Positions 34,861 through 44,410 of a DNA stretch of 64,000 bases are shown here, piece by piece (the first letter of the stretch is position 1; each line of letters opens with the position of its first letter). Source of the DNA: Nitrospirillum pindoramense (lineage in GTDB: Bacteria; Pseudomonadota; Alphaproteobacteria; Azospirillales; Azospirillaceae); contig NZ_VITR01000005.1 in the NCBI RefSeq assembly GCF_007827955.1, positions 62,001-126,000 of the forward strand. Reading direction: 5' to 3'. The position numbers and the translations under genes are program-made. Below the pieces are notes generated by a model. That model was given only the letters and a program-made list of their open reading frames with translations. It was not told where the DNA came from and ran no database searches.

Positions 34861-36402
34861 TTACTTGCGGTACAGGTCCTGGTATTCCTGGCGCAGCAGG
34901 TTCTTCTGCACTTTGCCCATGGTATTGCGCGGCAGGTCGTCCACGAACAGCACGCGCTTGGGCTGCTTGAACTTGGCCAAGCGTCCGTCCAGGGCGGCCA
35001 ACACGGCGGCCTCGTCCACCGCCGCATCCTTCTTGCGCACCACCACGGCGGTCACGCCCTCACCAAAGTCCGGGTGGGGAACGCCGATCACAGCGCTTTC
35101 CACCACGCCGGCCAGGCCGTCGATCTCCGTCTCGATCTCCTTGGGATAGACGTTGTAGCCGCCGGAAATGACCAGGTCCTTGCCCCGGCCGACGATGTGG
35201 ACATAGCCGCGACCATCGATCTTGCCCAGATCGCCGGTGATGAAGAAGCCATCGGGCCGGAACTCGGCCGCCGTCTTCTCCGGCATCTGCCAATAGCCCT
35301 TGAAGACGTTGGGGCCGCGCACCTCGATCATGCCGATCTCGCCCTGGGGTATGGCGGCCCCCGTCTCCGGGTCCACGATCCGCAGGGCCACGCCCGGCAG
35401 GGGGAAGCCCACGGTGCCCGCCACGCGGTCGCCGTCATAGGGGTTGGAGGTGTTCATATTGGTTTCGGTCATGCCGTACCGTTCCAGGATGGCCAGACCG
35501 GTACGGGCCCGCCAACTGTCATGGGTTTCGGCCAGCAAGGGGGCGGAGCCGGAGATGAACAGCCGCATATGGGCCGTCGCCTCGCGCGTCAGGCCGGGAT
35601 GCTGCAGCAGGCGGACATAGAAGGTGGGCACGCCCATCATGGTGGTGGCGCGGGGCAGCAGCCGCAGCACCTCATCCGCATCGAAGCGGGCCAAGAAGAT
35701 CATGGTGCCGCCGGCCAGCAGCAGGGTGTTGGTGGCCACGAACAGCCCATGGGTATGGAAGATGGGCAGGGCGTGCAGCAGCACGTCGCCCTCGGTGAAG
35801 CGCCAGTAATCCACCAGGGTCAGGGCGTTGGAGGCCAGGTTGTCATGGCTCAGCATAGCGCCCTTGGACCGGCCCGTGGTGCCGGAGGTGTAGAGGATGG
35901 CGGCGAGGTCATCAGCCCCCCGGGCGACATCGGCGAAGGTGCTGGACTGTTCCAGCGCCGCCGCCAGCAGGGTTCCGGCGTCCGCCGCGCCCTGCCCGCC
36001 CAACGTTTCCACGGCGGCGACACCCTTGGCCTGGGCCAACTCCGTCATGGCGGCCGCCTTGGCGGGATCGCACACCACCAGGTGGGGCGTGGCGTCCCCG
36101 ATGAAATAATCCAGCTCCGCCAGCGTATAGCCGGTGTTCAGCGGCAGGTAGATGGCGCCCGCCCGCACGCAGGCGAGGTAAAGCACGATGGCCTCGGCGC
36201 TCTTTTCCACCTGGACCGCCACCCGGTCACCCGGCTTCACCCCCCGGGCCACCAGAAGGTTGGCCATGCGCGCCGACAGGTCCACCATGTCGCCATAGCT
36301 CAGGGTCCGCTCAGGCTGGCCCTTGGTTTCCGGAAGGATGATGAACGGCTTCTCCCGCGCCGGCATGCGGCCCAGGATCAGGGAAAAGAGATGGTTGGCC
36401 AT
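34861..36402 (-). CDS. matB: Malonyl-CoA synthetase
   Basis: 513 residues, an ANL-superfamily acyl-CoA synthetase. Motifs: A3 LYTSGTTGRSKGAM, A5 YGMTETNM, A7 TGDLGKIDGRGY, A8 GRGKDLVISGGYNVYPKEIE and A10 PRNTMGKVQK with the catalytic Lys. It activates malonate with ATP and CoA to malonyl-CoA. The ATG (MANHLFSL) has GGAG ten bases upstream. It follows the malonyl-CoA decarboxylase gene by 60 bases, in the classic matA-matB pair, and a TRAP transporter is encoded divergently. Together these make malonate the near-certain substrate. Confidence 0.92.
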   Translation of the reverse strand: MANHLFSLILGRMPAREKPFIILPETKGQPERTLSYGDMVDLSARMANLLVARGVKPGDRVAVQVEKSAEAIVLYLACVRAGAIYLPLNTGYTLAELDYFIGDATPHLVVCDPAKAAAMTELAQAKGVAAVETLGGQGAADAGTLLAAALEQSSTFADVARGADDLAAILYTSGTTGRSKGAMLSHDNLASNALTLVDYWRFTEGDVLLHALPIFHTHGLFVATNTLLLAGGTMIFLARFDADEVLRLLPRATTMMGVPTFYVRLLQHPGLTREATAHMRLFISGSAPLLAETHDSWRARTGLAILERYGMTETNMNTSNPYDGDRVAGTVGFPLPGVALRIVDPETGAAIPQGEIGMIEVRGPNVFKGYWQMPEKTAAEFRPDGFFITGDLGKIDGRGYVHIVGRGKDLVISGGYNVYPKEIETEIDGLAGVVESAVIGVPHPDFGEGVTAVVVRKKDAAVDEAAVLAALDGRLAKFKQPKRVLFVDDLPRNTMGKVQKNLLRQEYQDLYRK

Positions 36403-36462
36403 GACAGTCACACTCCGGATTCTTCTTGGGCGTTTTTTATCGTTGCTGGTGAACGGTGGCAA

Positions 36463-37986
36463 TCAAACGGCTGTTGGCCAAGCGGGGCTTGAGGCGTCGG
36501 CCGCGGCGGGGCTGGGCCGCTTGGCGACCGCGTCCGGCCGGCCGGGCTTGGACCCATCGCCCTTGGGCGGCTTGGGATCGTCGGGGGCGGCGTCTGCCCT
36601 CAGATGACGGCGGACGGCGGCCGCGGCAACCACCTCCCCCTTGTCGGCATACCGCTCGTGGTTGGTTTCGATATCATCCAGCTTATAGAGATAATTGACC
36701 ATCAGGCCATGGGATTGGGCCAGGCCCTTGGACGACAGGTCGCCCAGGAAGTTCATGCGCTCCAACCGGGCGCCATTGCCCAGGTGGAAACGGGCGACCG
36801 GGTCCACCGGCTTGTTGCCCCGGGCCTTGGCCTTCAGGAAATAGTGCGCCGCCGCCTGCATGAGAACGGGCGAGACGGTGGCGGCCACCGCCGGATCCTG
36901 GTGCCAACCCGGGCGGTCCAGCGCCGCCAGGATATCCTTGTCGGCCGGCGCCAGCAGCGTGGACGCCGGGTCGGCGCGCTGCTGCCCCAGCCACTTGGCG
37001 AAGGCCGGCACGGGCGACAGGGTGACGAAAGTGCGCAGGTTGGGCAACTCGGCCCGCAAATCCTCCACCACCTGCTTGATCAGGAAGTTACCGAAGGAGA
37101 CGCCGCGCAACCCCTCCTGGCAATTGGAGATAGAGTAGAAGACGGCGGTGGTCGCCGCCTCCGCCGCCATGGGCGCGCGTCCTTCGGCCAGCAGCACGTC
37201 GATGCTGGCCGGAATGTCGGGCGCCAGCGCCACCTCCACGAAGATCAGCGGATCGTCCAGCAGCTGGGGATGGAAGAAGGCGAAGCAGCGGCGGTCGGCC
37301 GGGGCCAGCCGGCGGCGCAGATCGTCCCAATCGCGGATGGTGTGCACCGCCTCGTACCGGATGATCTTTTCCAGGATGTTGGCCGGCGTGGTCCAGTCGA
37401 TGTGGCGCAGCACCAGGAAGCCGCGGTTGAACCACGACGCCAGCAGGTGACTGAAGTCCGCGTCCACCGCCTCCAGCGCCGTCTTCTCCACCCCCTGGGC
37501 ATCGGCCATGACCCGGAACAGCACCTCACGCATGCGCACAACGGCCTCGGTCCCGCCCGGCGCCAGATTCAGGCGGCGGAACAGCTCCTGCCGCCGCGCC
37601 TCGGCGGCGTTGTGCAGGGCCAGCGCCGTCCCGGCCCCCGGCGCCGCGCGGTAGGCGTCGATGGCCTTGTCCAGCTTGATCGGATCGGGACCGAAACGAT
37701 AAGCCAGGTCCAGGAGGAAGGCCCGTTGGCCGGCGGCGTCCAGGGCCGCCCACTGGTCCAAGATTTGCTCTGCCAACGCCACGCCCGAGGCTTCGCCCCG
37801 GCCGGACAGCAAGGTGTCGCACAGGCTGGGCAGATCACGGCGCGGCGGCGCCTTGCCTGACAGCGGCATCAGCTTGGCCGCGTCCTCCAGCAAATCCTCC
37901 ACCGTCGGGCCATGGCGGCGCAGCAGGGCGCGGCCACGGTCGGCGATGGTGGTCAACATGGACCGGAAGAAGGTGCTGCTGCTCAT
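36463..37986 (-). CDS. matA: Malonyl-CoA decarboxylase
   Basis: 507 residues. The N-terminal helical domain spans about 1-190. The catalytic GNAT-like domain shows AVFYSISNCQEGLRGVSFGN, FHLGNGARLERMNFLGDLS and SKGLAQSHGLMVNYLY, the last holding the conserved Ser/His region. The enzyme converts malonyl-CoA to acetyl-CoA and CO2. A low-complexity Pro/Lys/Ala tail of about 40 residues is added after the domain. It lies between the matR gene (78 bases upstream) and matB; the three form one operon. Confidence 0.93.
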   Translation of the reverse strand: MSSSTFFRSMLTTIADRGRALLRRHGPTVEDLLEDAAKLMPLSGKAPPRRDLPSLCDTLLSGRGEASGVALAEQILDQWAALDAAGQRAFLLDLAYRFGPDPIKLDKAIDAYRAAPGAGTALALHNAAEARRQELFRRLNLAPGGTEAVVRMREVLFRVMADAQGVEKTALEAVDADFSHLLASWFNRGFLVLRHIDWTTPANILEKIIRYEAVHTIRDWDDLRRRLAPADRRCFAFFHPQLLDDPLIFVEVALAPDIPASIDVLLAEGRAPMAAEAATTAVFYSISNCQEGLRGVSFGNFLIKQVVEDLRAELPNLRTFVTLSPVPAFAKWLGQQRADPASTLLAPADKDILAALDRPGWHQDPAVAATVSPVLMQAAAHYFLKAKARGNKPVDPVARFHLGNGARLERMNFLGDLSSKGLAQSHGLMVNYLYKLDDIETNHERYADKGEVVAAAAVRRHLRADAAPDDPKPPKGDGSKPGRPDAVAKRPSPAAADASSPAWPTAV

Positions 37987-38064
37987 GGGCTGGGCCTCGC
38001 GGATTGCGAACCAGGGGAATGGGCCAGGGGAACGGGCCAGGAGGGAACGGATCGCGCCGTACCG

Positions 38065-38790
38065 TCAGCGGGCCATGGTAGGCCGGCCCAGCGCGCCCGC
38101 CAAGGCCGCCTGAGGGGGGGTCTGAGGGGCCGCCTGCGGCGTCGACATATTGGACACGAAGTCGGACAGGCTGTCGCCCTGGATGCCGATGTGACGCCGC
38201 ATCAGGGTTTCCGCCCGGTCCGGATCGCCTTCCAGCAGGGCGCGCACGACGTCGTCATGCTCCTGTACTGATTTGGCGACGCGGCCCAGCTGATGCAACT
38301 GGTTGCGGCGATAGGGTGACAGGCGGTTGCGCACGCGCCGCGTCTCCTCCTCCAGCTGACGGTTGTGGCTGCCGGCGTAGATGACCTCGTGGAACCGGGT
38401 GTTCATGGCGTAGTAGACATCGGGATCGCCCGCGACGGCCAAGCGCTGGCATTCGGCGTGAACCGCCAGAAGATCGGCCCGTTCCGCCGGCGTCATGCGG
38501 CGGGCGGCCAGCCGGGCGCAGAGGCCCTCCAACACGGCCATGATCTCGAACAGCTCCAGCACCTGGCGCACGTCCAGGCCCACCACCACCGCGCCCTGGC
38601 GCGGCCGGATCTCCACGAATCCCTGTGCCGCCAGCATCTTGAGCGCCTCGCGCACCGGGGTGCGGGACGTGCCGAAGCGTTGGGCCAGCACCTGCTCGTC
38701 CAGGCGCATGCCCGGCAGGGCGCGGCCGGCGCAGATATCGTCCTCAAGCGCGCGGGCAAGTTGCTCGGATCGGGTTTCGGGCAGGGCCAT
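38065..38790 (-). CDS. matR: GntR/FadR-type regulator of malonate genes
   Basis: 241 residues. The N-terminal winged helix (RFGTSRTPVREALKMLAAQGF) is GntR-type, and the helical C-terminal FCD domain (about 85-215) carries the Asp/His metal-site residues (RFHEVIYAGSHNRQLEEE). FCD regulators bind small carboxylates; MatR of rhizobia responds to malonate. Position at the head of matA-matB and divergent from the TRAP genes supports the same job. The preferred ATG is at 38790; an ATG two codons earlier overlaps the ribosome site. A Pro/Ala/Gln-rich tail follows the FCD domain. Confidence 0.85.
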   Translation of the reverse strand: MALPETRSEQLARALEDDICAGRALPGMRLDEQVLAQRFGTSRTPVREALKMLAAQGFVEIRPRQGAVVVGLDVRQVLELFEIMAVLEGLCARLAARRMTPAERADLLAVHAECQRLAVAGDPDVYYAMNTRFHEVIYAGSHNRQLEEETRRVRNRLSPYRRNQLHQLGRVAKSVQEHDDVVRALLEGDPDRAETLMRRHIGIQGDSLSDFVSNMSTPQAAPQTPPQAALAGALGRPTMAR

Positions 38791-38887
38791 GATCATCCTT
38801 ATCCGGGACGGGCCGGCATCTCACGGGCCGGCGGGGTCCCACGCAATCTCCCCACCGGTTACGCATACACCAGTGAACTCCATGCAT

Positions 38888-38906
38888 GCAAGAAGCGCCA
38901 TCTTGC
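38888..38906. promoter_or_regulatory. Candidate MatR operator 1
   Basis: GCAAGA-N7-TCTTGC is a perfect 6-bp inverted repeat about 100 bases upstream of matR. The TCTTG half resembles the half-site reported for rhizobial MatR, from memory; the spacing is wider than usual for GntR proteins. Confidence 0.4.
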
Positions 38907-38940
38907 GTTTCAGAGATTGACGCCCATAGGTTGCTCTGAC

Positions 38941-38961
38941 ATGCTTCAGGCATCCAAGCAT
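38941..38961. promoter_or_regulatory. Candidate MatR operator 2
   Basis: ATGCTT-N9-AAGCAT, a second perfect 6-bp inverted repeat 35 bases after the first. The arms differ from site 1, so at most one of the two is likely to be the MatR site. Confidence 0.3.
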
Positions 38962-39177
38962 CTGCAAATAAAAACTTTTTCGCAATTGCAGCATTCACTG
39001 AACGATTGCGGAAGCGGGAGGATGAGCGCGCCTGATCTTCAACGGCCTTGTGCTTGATGGGCCCGCCGCGCCCGGCTCTTTCTTTAATGTTTCCTTATTG
39101 AAACCGACACTTCAGGCCAACCCCAACGCCGGACCCGAAGAAGACCGGCGCTTGCCCACGGTGAGGAACACGCCCCC

Positions 39178-40254
39178 ATGTCGACCGATCAGACGTCCAC
39201 CATCGCCTTGTCGCGCCGCACCCTGCTGGGGGGCATGGCGGCCAGCCCCGTGGCCCTGACATTGGGCGGCACGGCGCTGGCTTCGGGTAGCCTGCTCCCC
39301 ACCCTGGCCCAGGCCCAGAGCACGCTGAAGATTTCCCATCAGTTCCCGGGCGGCACGCTGACGGAGGGCGACTTCCGCGACCGGCTGTGTCGCAAGTTCG
39401 CAGCCCAGGTGGAAGCGGAGACCAAGGGCGCCCTGAAGTTCGAGATCTATCCCGCCTCCTCCCTCATGAAGACGGTGGCGCAGTTGCAGGCCCTACGGAA
39501 GGGCGCGCTGGATCTCACGCTCTACCCCATGCCCTATGGCGGGGGTGAGGTCCCGGAAATGAACCTGGGCCTCATGCCCTGCCTGGTGACGACGTACGAG
39601 CAGGGCCTGGCCTGGAAGAAGAAGCCGATTGGCGAGGCGCTGACCAAGGCGCTGGAGGCCAAGGGCGTGAAAATCCTGACCTGGGTGTGGCAGGCGGGCG
39701 GCGTCGCGGCCCGTGGCACCCCGGTGCTGCACCCCGCCGACGTGAAGGGCATCAAGATCCGCGGCGGATCGCGTGAGATGGACATGATGTTCAAGGCCGC
39801 CGGCGCCGCCGTGTCGTCCATCCCGTCCAACGAGATTTATGCGGGCATGCAGACCGGCGCGCTGGATGCCGCCGTCACCAGTTCCACCAGCCTGATCTCC
39901 TTCAAGCTGGAGGAGCAGAGCAAGAGCCTGACCGCCGCCCGGCAGAAGAGCTTCTGGTACATGCTGGAACCCCTGATGATGTCCAAGATCGTGTTCGACG
40001 CCCTGCCCGCCGCGCAGCAGAAGGCGCTGCTGACGGTGGGTGAATCGCTGGAACCGTTCGGGCTGGAGGAAGCCAAGAAGGACGACCAGCGCGTGGCCGA
40101 AATCTATGCCAAGGCCGGCGTGAAGGTCGTGGACATGGACGACAAGGTGATGGACGAATGGCGCGCCATCGCCCGCGACACCGCCTGGAAGGACTTCGCC
40201 GAGCGCTTCCCCGAGGGCGCCAACCTGCTGAAGCTGGCCGAGGACGTGGCATGA
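39178..40254 (+). CDS. matP: TRAP transporter solute-binding protein (DctP), malonate
   Basis: 358 residues. Twin-arginine signal: Arg13-Arg14 in LSRRTLLGGM, then a hydrophobic run ending TLAQAQS. The mature DctP fold shows KISHQFPGGTLTEGDFRD, FEIYPASSLMKTVAQLQALRKGALDL and the carboxylate-binding Arg segment KGIKIRGGSREMDMM. It captures a carboxylate in the periplasm for the DctQM pair. Its stop overlaps the matQ start (ATGA). Divergence from matR-matA-matB matches the matPQM arrangement known in Sinorhizobium, so malonate is the expected ligand. Confidence 0.88.
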   Translation: MSTDQTSTIALSRRTLLGGMAASPVALTLGGTALASGSLLPTLAQAQSTLKISHQFPGGTLTEGDFRDRLCRKFAAQVEAETKGALKFEIYPASSLMKTVAQLQALRKGALDLTLYPMPYGGGEVPEMNLGLMPCLVTTYEQGLAWKKKPIGEALTKALEAKGVKILTWVWQAGGVAARGTPVLHPADVKGIKIRGGSREMDMMFKAAGAAVSSIPSNEIYAGMQTGALDAAVTSSTSLISFKLEEQSKSLTAARQKSFWYMLEPLMMSKIVFDALPAAQQKALLTVGESLEPFGLEEAKKDDQRVAEIYAKAGVKVVDMDDKVMDEWRAIARDTAWKDFAERFPEGANLLKLAEDVA

Positions 40255-40799
40255 GGGCTGCGGAACCGGCATTGCCCGGCCCCCTGCGCTGGGCGGGCGC
40301 GCTTTTAGCCTGGACCAACCGCGTCATCGCCACCGTGGCGGCAGTGGCGGTGGTCGCCGCCGGCATCGTCATGACGGAAGAAGCCATGGTGCGCTATTTC
40401 CTGCGCCAGGCCGCCGACTGGCAGGATGAGACCGCCATCTTCCTGCTGGTGGGAGCCACCTTCCTCTCGGCCGCCTATGTCCAGTCCCGCAGGGGCCATG
40501 TCGCCATCGAAGCCGTCGGCGGCCTGTTGCCACCGGGTGTCGAGCGGATACGGCGCCGGGTGGCGGACCTGATCTCCTTCCTGTTCTGCGGCTTCTTTTC
40601 CTGGAAATCCTGGGTGCTGTGCCACGAGGCCTGGGTGGAGGGCTATGCCACCTTTTCCTCCTGGGCGCCGCCCTTATGGATTCCCTACCTCGCCATGTCG
40701 GTGGGCATGACCCTGCTGACCCTGCAGATCGCCCTGCAACTGCTGGCCCCCCAGCCGGCGGACGCACCTATGGAAGGACGCGCCCATGGGCACGGTTGA
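40251..40799 (+). CDS. matQ: TRAP transporter small permease (DctQ), malonate
   Basis: 182 residues with four membrane helices, as in the DctQ family. The central region (DWQDETAIFLLVGATFLSAA) and the following YVQSRRGHVAIEAV loop are typical. It pairs with the large permease in the inner membrane. Translation is coupled on both sides: ATGA with matP, and a 14-base overlap with matM. The longer open frame upstream, to 40158, lies within matP and is rejected. Confidence 0.88.
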   Translation: MRAAEPALPGPLRWAGALLAWTNRVIATVAAVAVVAAGIVMTEEAMVRYFLRQAADWQDETAIFLLVGATFLSAAYVQSRRGHVAIEAVGGLLPPGVERIRRRVADLISFLFCGFFSWKSWVLCHEAWVEGYATFSSWAPPLWIPYLAMSVGMTLLTLQIALQLLAPQPADAPMEGRAHGHG

Positions 40800-42132
40800 A
40801 ATCGGCCTGCTGTATGGCGGCGCCACCCTGGTGGCTCTGTTCGCCGGCCTGCCCATCGCCTTCGCGCTGGGCGCCGTCGCCGTGGTCTTCATGTACTTCT
40901 TTATGCCGGCGGCCTCGCTGGATACCGTCACCCAGAATGTCTATGAGGAGATGGCCAGCATCACCATGCTGACCATTCCCCTGTTCATCCTGAAGGGGGC
41001 CGCCATCGGCCGGTCGCGCGCCGGTTCGGACCTCTATTCCGCGTTGCATGTGTGGATGGGCCGGGTGCCGGGCGGCCTGGGCGTGGCCAACGTCTTCGCC
41101 TGCGCCCTGTTCGCCGCCATGGCCGGCAGCAGCCCCGCCACCTGTTCCGCCATCGGCAGCGCCGGTATCCCCGAGATGCGGCGCCGCGGCTATTCCCCCG
41201 GCTTCGCCGCCGGCATCATCGCGGCCGGCGGCACACTGGGCATCCTGCTGCCCCCCTCCATCACCCTGATCCTGTATGCCGTGGCGGCGGAACAGTCGCT
41301 GGGCCGCCTGTTCCTGGCCGGCATCGGCCCGGGCGTGCTGATGGTCGTCCTGTTCGCGATCTACGCCGTCGTCCGCTATCGCCAGGAAAAGGCGGCGGCG
41401 ACGGCGGCCTACGCGCAAGGCGGGACGTGGTCAGAGCTTCTGCGCACCGACACCTTCACGGCGCGGGAACGTTTCGCCGCCATCCCGCGCGTGCTGCCCT
41501 TCGTCATCCTGCTGATCGGCGTCATGTTCGCCCTCTACGGCGGCATTGCCACCCCGTCGGAAACGGCCGGTTTGGGCGCGGTGCTGGCGCTGCTGATGGT
41601 GGCCGGCATCTATCGAGTCTGGCGGCCGGCGCAGGTGGGTCCGATCCTGATGTCCACCCTGCGCGAATCCACCATGCTGATGATGATCATCGGCATGTCG
41701 CTGCTCTATTCCTACGTGATGAGCTACCTGCACATCAGCCAGGGCGCGGCCGAGTGGATCGTGGGCATGCACCTTTCGAAATGGGTGCTGCTGACCGCCA
41801 TCCTGCTGCTGGTGGTGGTGCTGGGCTTTTTCCTGCCGCCCGTCAGCATCATCCTGATGACCGCCCCCATCATCCTGCCGCCGCTGAAGGCCGCCGGGTT
41901 CGACCTGATCTGGTTCGGCATCATCATGTCCATCGTCATGGAGATGGGCCTGATCCATCCGCCGGTCGGCCTGAACATTTTCGTCATCAAGAACATCGCC
42001 CCGGACATCCCCCTGCGCGACGTGGTGATGGGGGTGTTGCCCTTTGTGGCCCTGATGCTGGTGTCCATCCTGGCGCTGTGCCTGATCCCCGGCCTGGCCA
42101 CCTGGCTGCCCACCGCAGTCTACGCCGGGTGA
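40786..42132 (+). CDS. matM: TRAP transporter large permease (DctM), malonate
   Basis: 448 residues, about twelve membrane segments plus re-entrant loops. Signature stretches are SITMLTIPLFILKGAAIGRS, AGSSPATCSAIGSAGIPEM, SGI/GGTLGILLPPSITLI and the C-terminal MEMGLIHPPVGLNIFVIKN. DctM forms the Na+-coupled transport path. It is the last gene of the TRAP operon; a strong hairpin without a T-run lies 15 bases after its stop. Confidence 0.93.
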   Translation: MGTVEIGLLYGGATLVALFAGLPIAFALGAVAVVFMYFFMPAASLDTVTQNVYEEMASITMLTIPLFILKGAAIGRSRAGSDLYSALHVWMGRVPGGLGVANVFACALFAAMAGSSPATCSAIGSAGIPEMRRRGYSPGFAAGIIAAGGTLGILLPPSITLILYAVAAEQSLGRLFLAGIGPGVLMVVLFAIYAVVRYRQEKAAATAAYAQGGTWSELLRTDTFTARERFAAIPRVLPFVILLIGVMFALYGGIATPSETAGLGAVLALLMVAGIYRVWRPAQVGPILMSTLRESTMLMMIIGMSLLYSYVMSYLHISQGAAEWIVGMHLSKWVLLTAILLLVVVLGFFLPPVSIILMTAPIILPPLKAAGFDLIWFGIIMSIVMEMGLIHPPVGLNIFVIKNIAPDIPLRDVVMGVLPFVALMLVSILALCLIPGLATWLPTAVYAG

Positions 42133-42146
42133 GCTTATCGCCAGCC

Positions 42147-42176
42147 GCAGCGGCAGGTGATTCGTCCTGCCGCTGC
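42147..42176. repeat. Strong hairpin after matM
   Basis: GCAGCGGCAGG and CCTGCCGCTGC, 11 bp perfect, with an 8-base loop, between convergent matM and the chemoreceptor gene. It has no T-run on either strand, so it may protect mRNA ends or terminate with help. Confidence 0.6.
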
Positions 42177-42210
42177 TGAGAGTCTGGCCGTCCGCCCGAA
42201 CAGCGCCGGA

Positions 42211-43719
42211 TCAAGCCGCGTCGGTGCGGATCTGCTTCACCACGCCATCGACCACGGTCTGCAGCTTCTGCACCCGGCCAGACAGCAGCTTGGACAGGTC
42301 GGCGATGCCGTCGGCGGAGCCGTTGGTGTCGGTCCAGGCCGACAGCGTCTCCTCACACCCCCGGGCGGCGGCGCCGGCGCTCTGCACCGCCTCGGCAGCG
42401 CTGCGGGCGATTTCCTTGGTGGCGGCGTCCTGTTCCTCCACCGCCGCCGCGATGGCGGAGGTGGCGGCATCAACGTCGAAGATGACGGTGGCGATGGACT
42501 CGATGGCCTCCGCCGCCTCGTGCGTGCTGTCCCGGATGGCCGCCACCTTCTGCGCCACCTCGGACGTCGCCAGGCCCGTCTGGCCAGCCAGGTTCTTGAC
42601 CTCCGACGCCACCACGGCGAAGCCCTTGCCCGCCACACCGGCGCGCGCCGCCTCGATGGTGGCGTTCAGCGCCAGCAGGTTGGTGCGTTCCGCGATCTCG
42701 CTGATGGTGGCCAGCACGCTGCCGATGCTGGACGCGGCATCCGACAGGCCGCTGATGATGGCCTGGGCCGACCGCGCCCGCTCCGCCGCCTGACGCGTCA
42801 CACCGGAGGAGCGCGTGACCTGGCTGCTGATCTCGGCGATGGCTTCGGACAGTTGCGAGGCGGCGTCGGCCACCTGCGAGGCGCTGTCCAGGGCATCGCC
42901 GCCGGAGGCCGCGATGGCGCCGGCATTGTCGGAACCGCGGCGGACCAGCGCCCGCAGGTCGTCGGCGCAGCCACGGGCATCGGTGGCGGCCCCCGCCACC
43001 TCACCCGCCAAGCCGCCGACATCGCTTTCCAGACGCTGAGCCAGGGCGATCATGAGACGGCTGCGGTCCTCCCGCGCCTGGGCGGCGACGGATTCGCGGG
43101 CGGCGGTGGCCTGGGCCAACTCCTCATGGGCCAGGCGGGCATCGGCCAGGGCCTCGTCCGACCGCTGGAAGGATCGGGCCATGGTCTGGGCCAGCCAGGC
43201 GAGCAAGGCCCCCTCGAACACCACCAGCCACACGTACATGAGGATGCGCAGATACTCCCCGCCGTGCACACCCGCCGCCTCAGGCACCGCCAGGCCGCCG
43301 ACGACGAAGAACAGGGCCACGGCGGCGGCCGACGCCGCCAGCGTGCGCGCGTCACAGAAGCCGGCGGAGACGGCGACCAGGATATAAACGTAGATCTGCA
43401 TGCCGGTCTGCCAGGGGTTGCCGGCGAACGCCCAGATGGACAAGGCGCCCGCCAAAGGCAGGCAGGCCGCGAGCACCAGGCGGCTGGCGGTGGCCGGCAA
43501 CATCACCCAGGCGCCCGCCGCCACGATCACGACCAGCAGCGTCGCCACCGGCTGCCGCCAATCGAACCCGCCCAGAACCACCAATTGGGCGGCGACCAGG
43601 ACGAAAACCTGCGCCACCAGCAGCGTCAGGACCAATAGGGTAGTGGTACGGCGCACGCGCTCCAACGGGGACTGTTGGACATCGATTTGAGGGGTGGAGG
43701 CGATGGATGCGGCAGGCAT
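42211..43719 (-). CDS. Methyl-accepting chemotaxis protein with membrane-embedded sensor
   Basis: 502 residues. Residues 25-190 hold about six hydrophobic helices with very short loops ([21 protein letters not shown] onward) instead of a periplasmic ligand domain. The cytoplasmic signalling domain follows with the hairpin tip [20 protein letters not shown] and the [20 protein letters not shown] stretch. It should relay signals to CheA/CheW. There is no HAMP domain that I can see. The start MPAASIAS has GGGAG nine bases upstream. It is convergent with matM; a link to malonate sensing is possible only by position. Confidence 0.9.
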   Translation of the reverse strand: MPAASIASTPQIDVQQSPLERVRRTTTLLVLTLLVAQVFVLVAAQLVVLGGFDWRQPVATLLVVIVAAGAWVMLPATASRLVLAACLPLAGALSIWAFAGNPWQTGMQIYVYILVAVSAGFCDARTLAASAAAVALFFVVGGLAVPEAAGVHGGEYLRILMYVWLVVFEGALLAWLAQTMARSFQRSDEALADARLAHEELAQATAARESVAAQAREDRSRLMIALAQRLESDVGGLAGEVAGAATDARGCADDLRALVRRGSDNAGAIAASGGDALDSASQVADAASQLSEAIAEISSQVTRSSGVTRQAAERARSAQAIISGLSDAASSIGSVLATISEIAERTNLLALNATIEAARAGVAGKGFAVVASEVKNLAGQTGLATSEVAQKVAAIRDSTHEAAEAIESIATVIFDVDAATSAIAAAVEEQDAATKEIARSAAEAVQSAGAAARGCEETLSAWTDTNGSADGIADLSKLLSGRVQKLQTVVDGVVKQIRTDAA

Positions 43720-43869
43720 TGGGCCAATCTCCCGGAAAAAGTTTTCCCAGATAATCGTTCCAAGGTACGCCCTGCCTTGACCTGGATCACTAATGCACAA
43801 TGAATAGGTTCGCGAATTCACGCACCCGGGCGCCCCGGAAACCAAGGGGTGGAAAGAGGCCGGGGCCGC

Positions 43870-44217
43870 TCAGAAAAACGCCTGGCTCAGGTTCGGCTGC
43901 GGCGCCTGGACCGGGGTCGCCAAGGTTTCAACGGACGCCAGCCACTGGAAATAGCTGACGACCACCACGCGCACGGCGCTGGACAGGCTGGTCTCGGCAT
44001 CGCGGGAGCGGTCGATCACGTCCAGCAATTCCGAGATCTGGCACCCCTCCTGGCGCGCCAGCAGATCAAGACCGGTCCAAAACTGCGGCTCCAGCCGCAT
44101 GGAGGTGCGGCGGGTGCCCACGCGGACACTGCGCGGCACCAGGGACCGCGGCGCCGTCGCCTGATGGACGGCAGCCATAACCGGAAACGGAAGGCGATGG
44201 CTGGTCAGAACGGTCAT
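43870..44217 (-). CDS. Ribbon-helix-helix domain protein (RHH_4 type)
   Basis: 115 residues. The core VPRSVRVGTRRTSMRLEPQF continues as WTGLDLLARQEGCQISELL and VIDRSR, the alphaproteobacterial RHH_4 pattern: a basic strand, then two helices. Such proteins are small DNA-binding or regulatory factors. The ATG at 44217 has GGAG seven bases before it; the longer frame lacks this. It is divergent from a LuxR-type gene, so it may regulate it or share its promoter region. Confidence 0.8.
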   Translation of the reverse strand: MTVLTSHRLPFPVMAAVHQATAPRSLVPRSVRVGTRRTSMRLEPQFWTGLDLLARQEGCQISELLDVIDRSRDAETSLSSAVRVVVVSYFQWLASVETLATPVQAPQPNLSQAFF

Positions 44218-44410
44218 GTCCGTACTCCGTGACAAGTCCCCCGGTCGCGCCCACGCACGTCGTTGGGGAAATGTGATGGCAATCCTTATCAAAGCGGGCA
44301 AAACGTAGTTACATAACCTGTAGACTCATACAGGGTTGGACGCCTTTCAGGAAAACCTGGCGCCGCGACCCGCCAACCTATGCAGCCCCCGCGCCCCTCG
44401 GACGTTCCTC

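Larger units (their letters stand above)
38791..39177. other. Divergent control region matR / matPQM
   Basis: 387 bases without a gene, AT-richer in the middle. It contains two inverted repeats (38888-38906 and 38941-38961) placed between the divergent starts; promoters for both operons must lie here, but no -35/-10 pair is clear. Confidence 0.55.
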
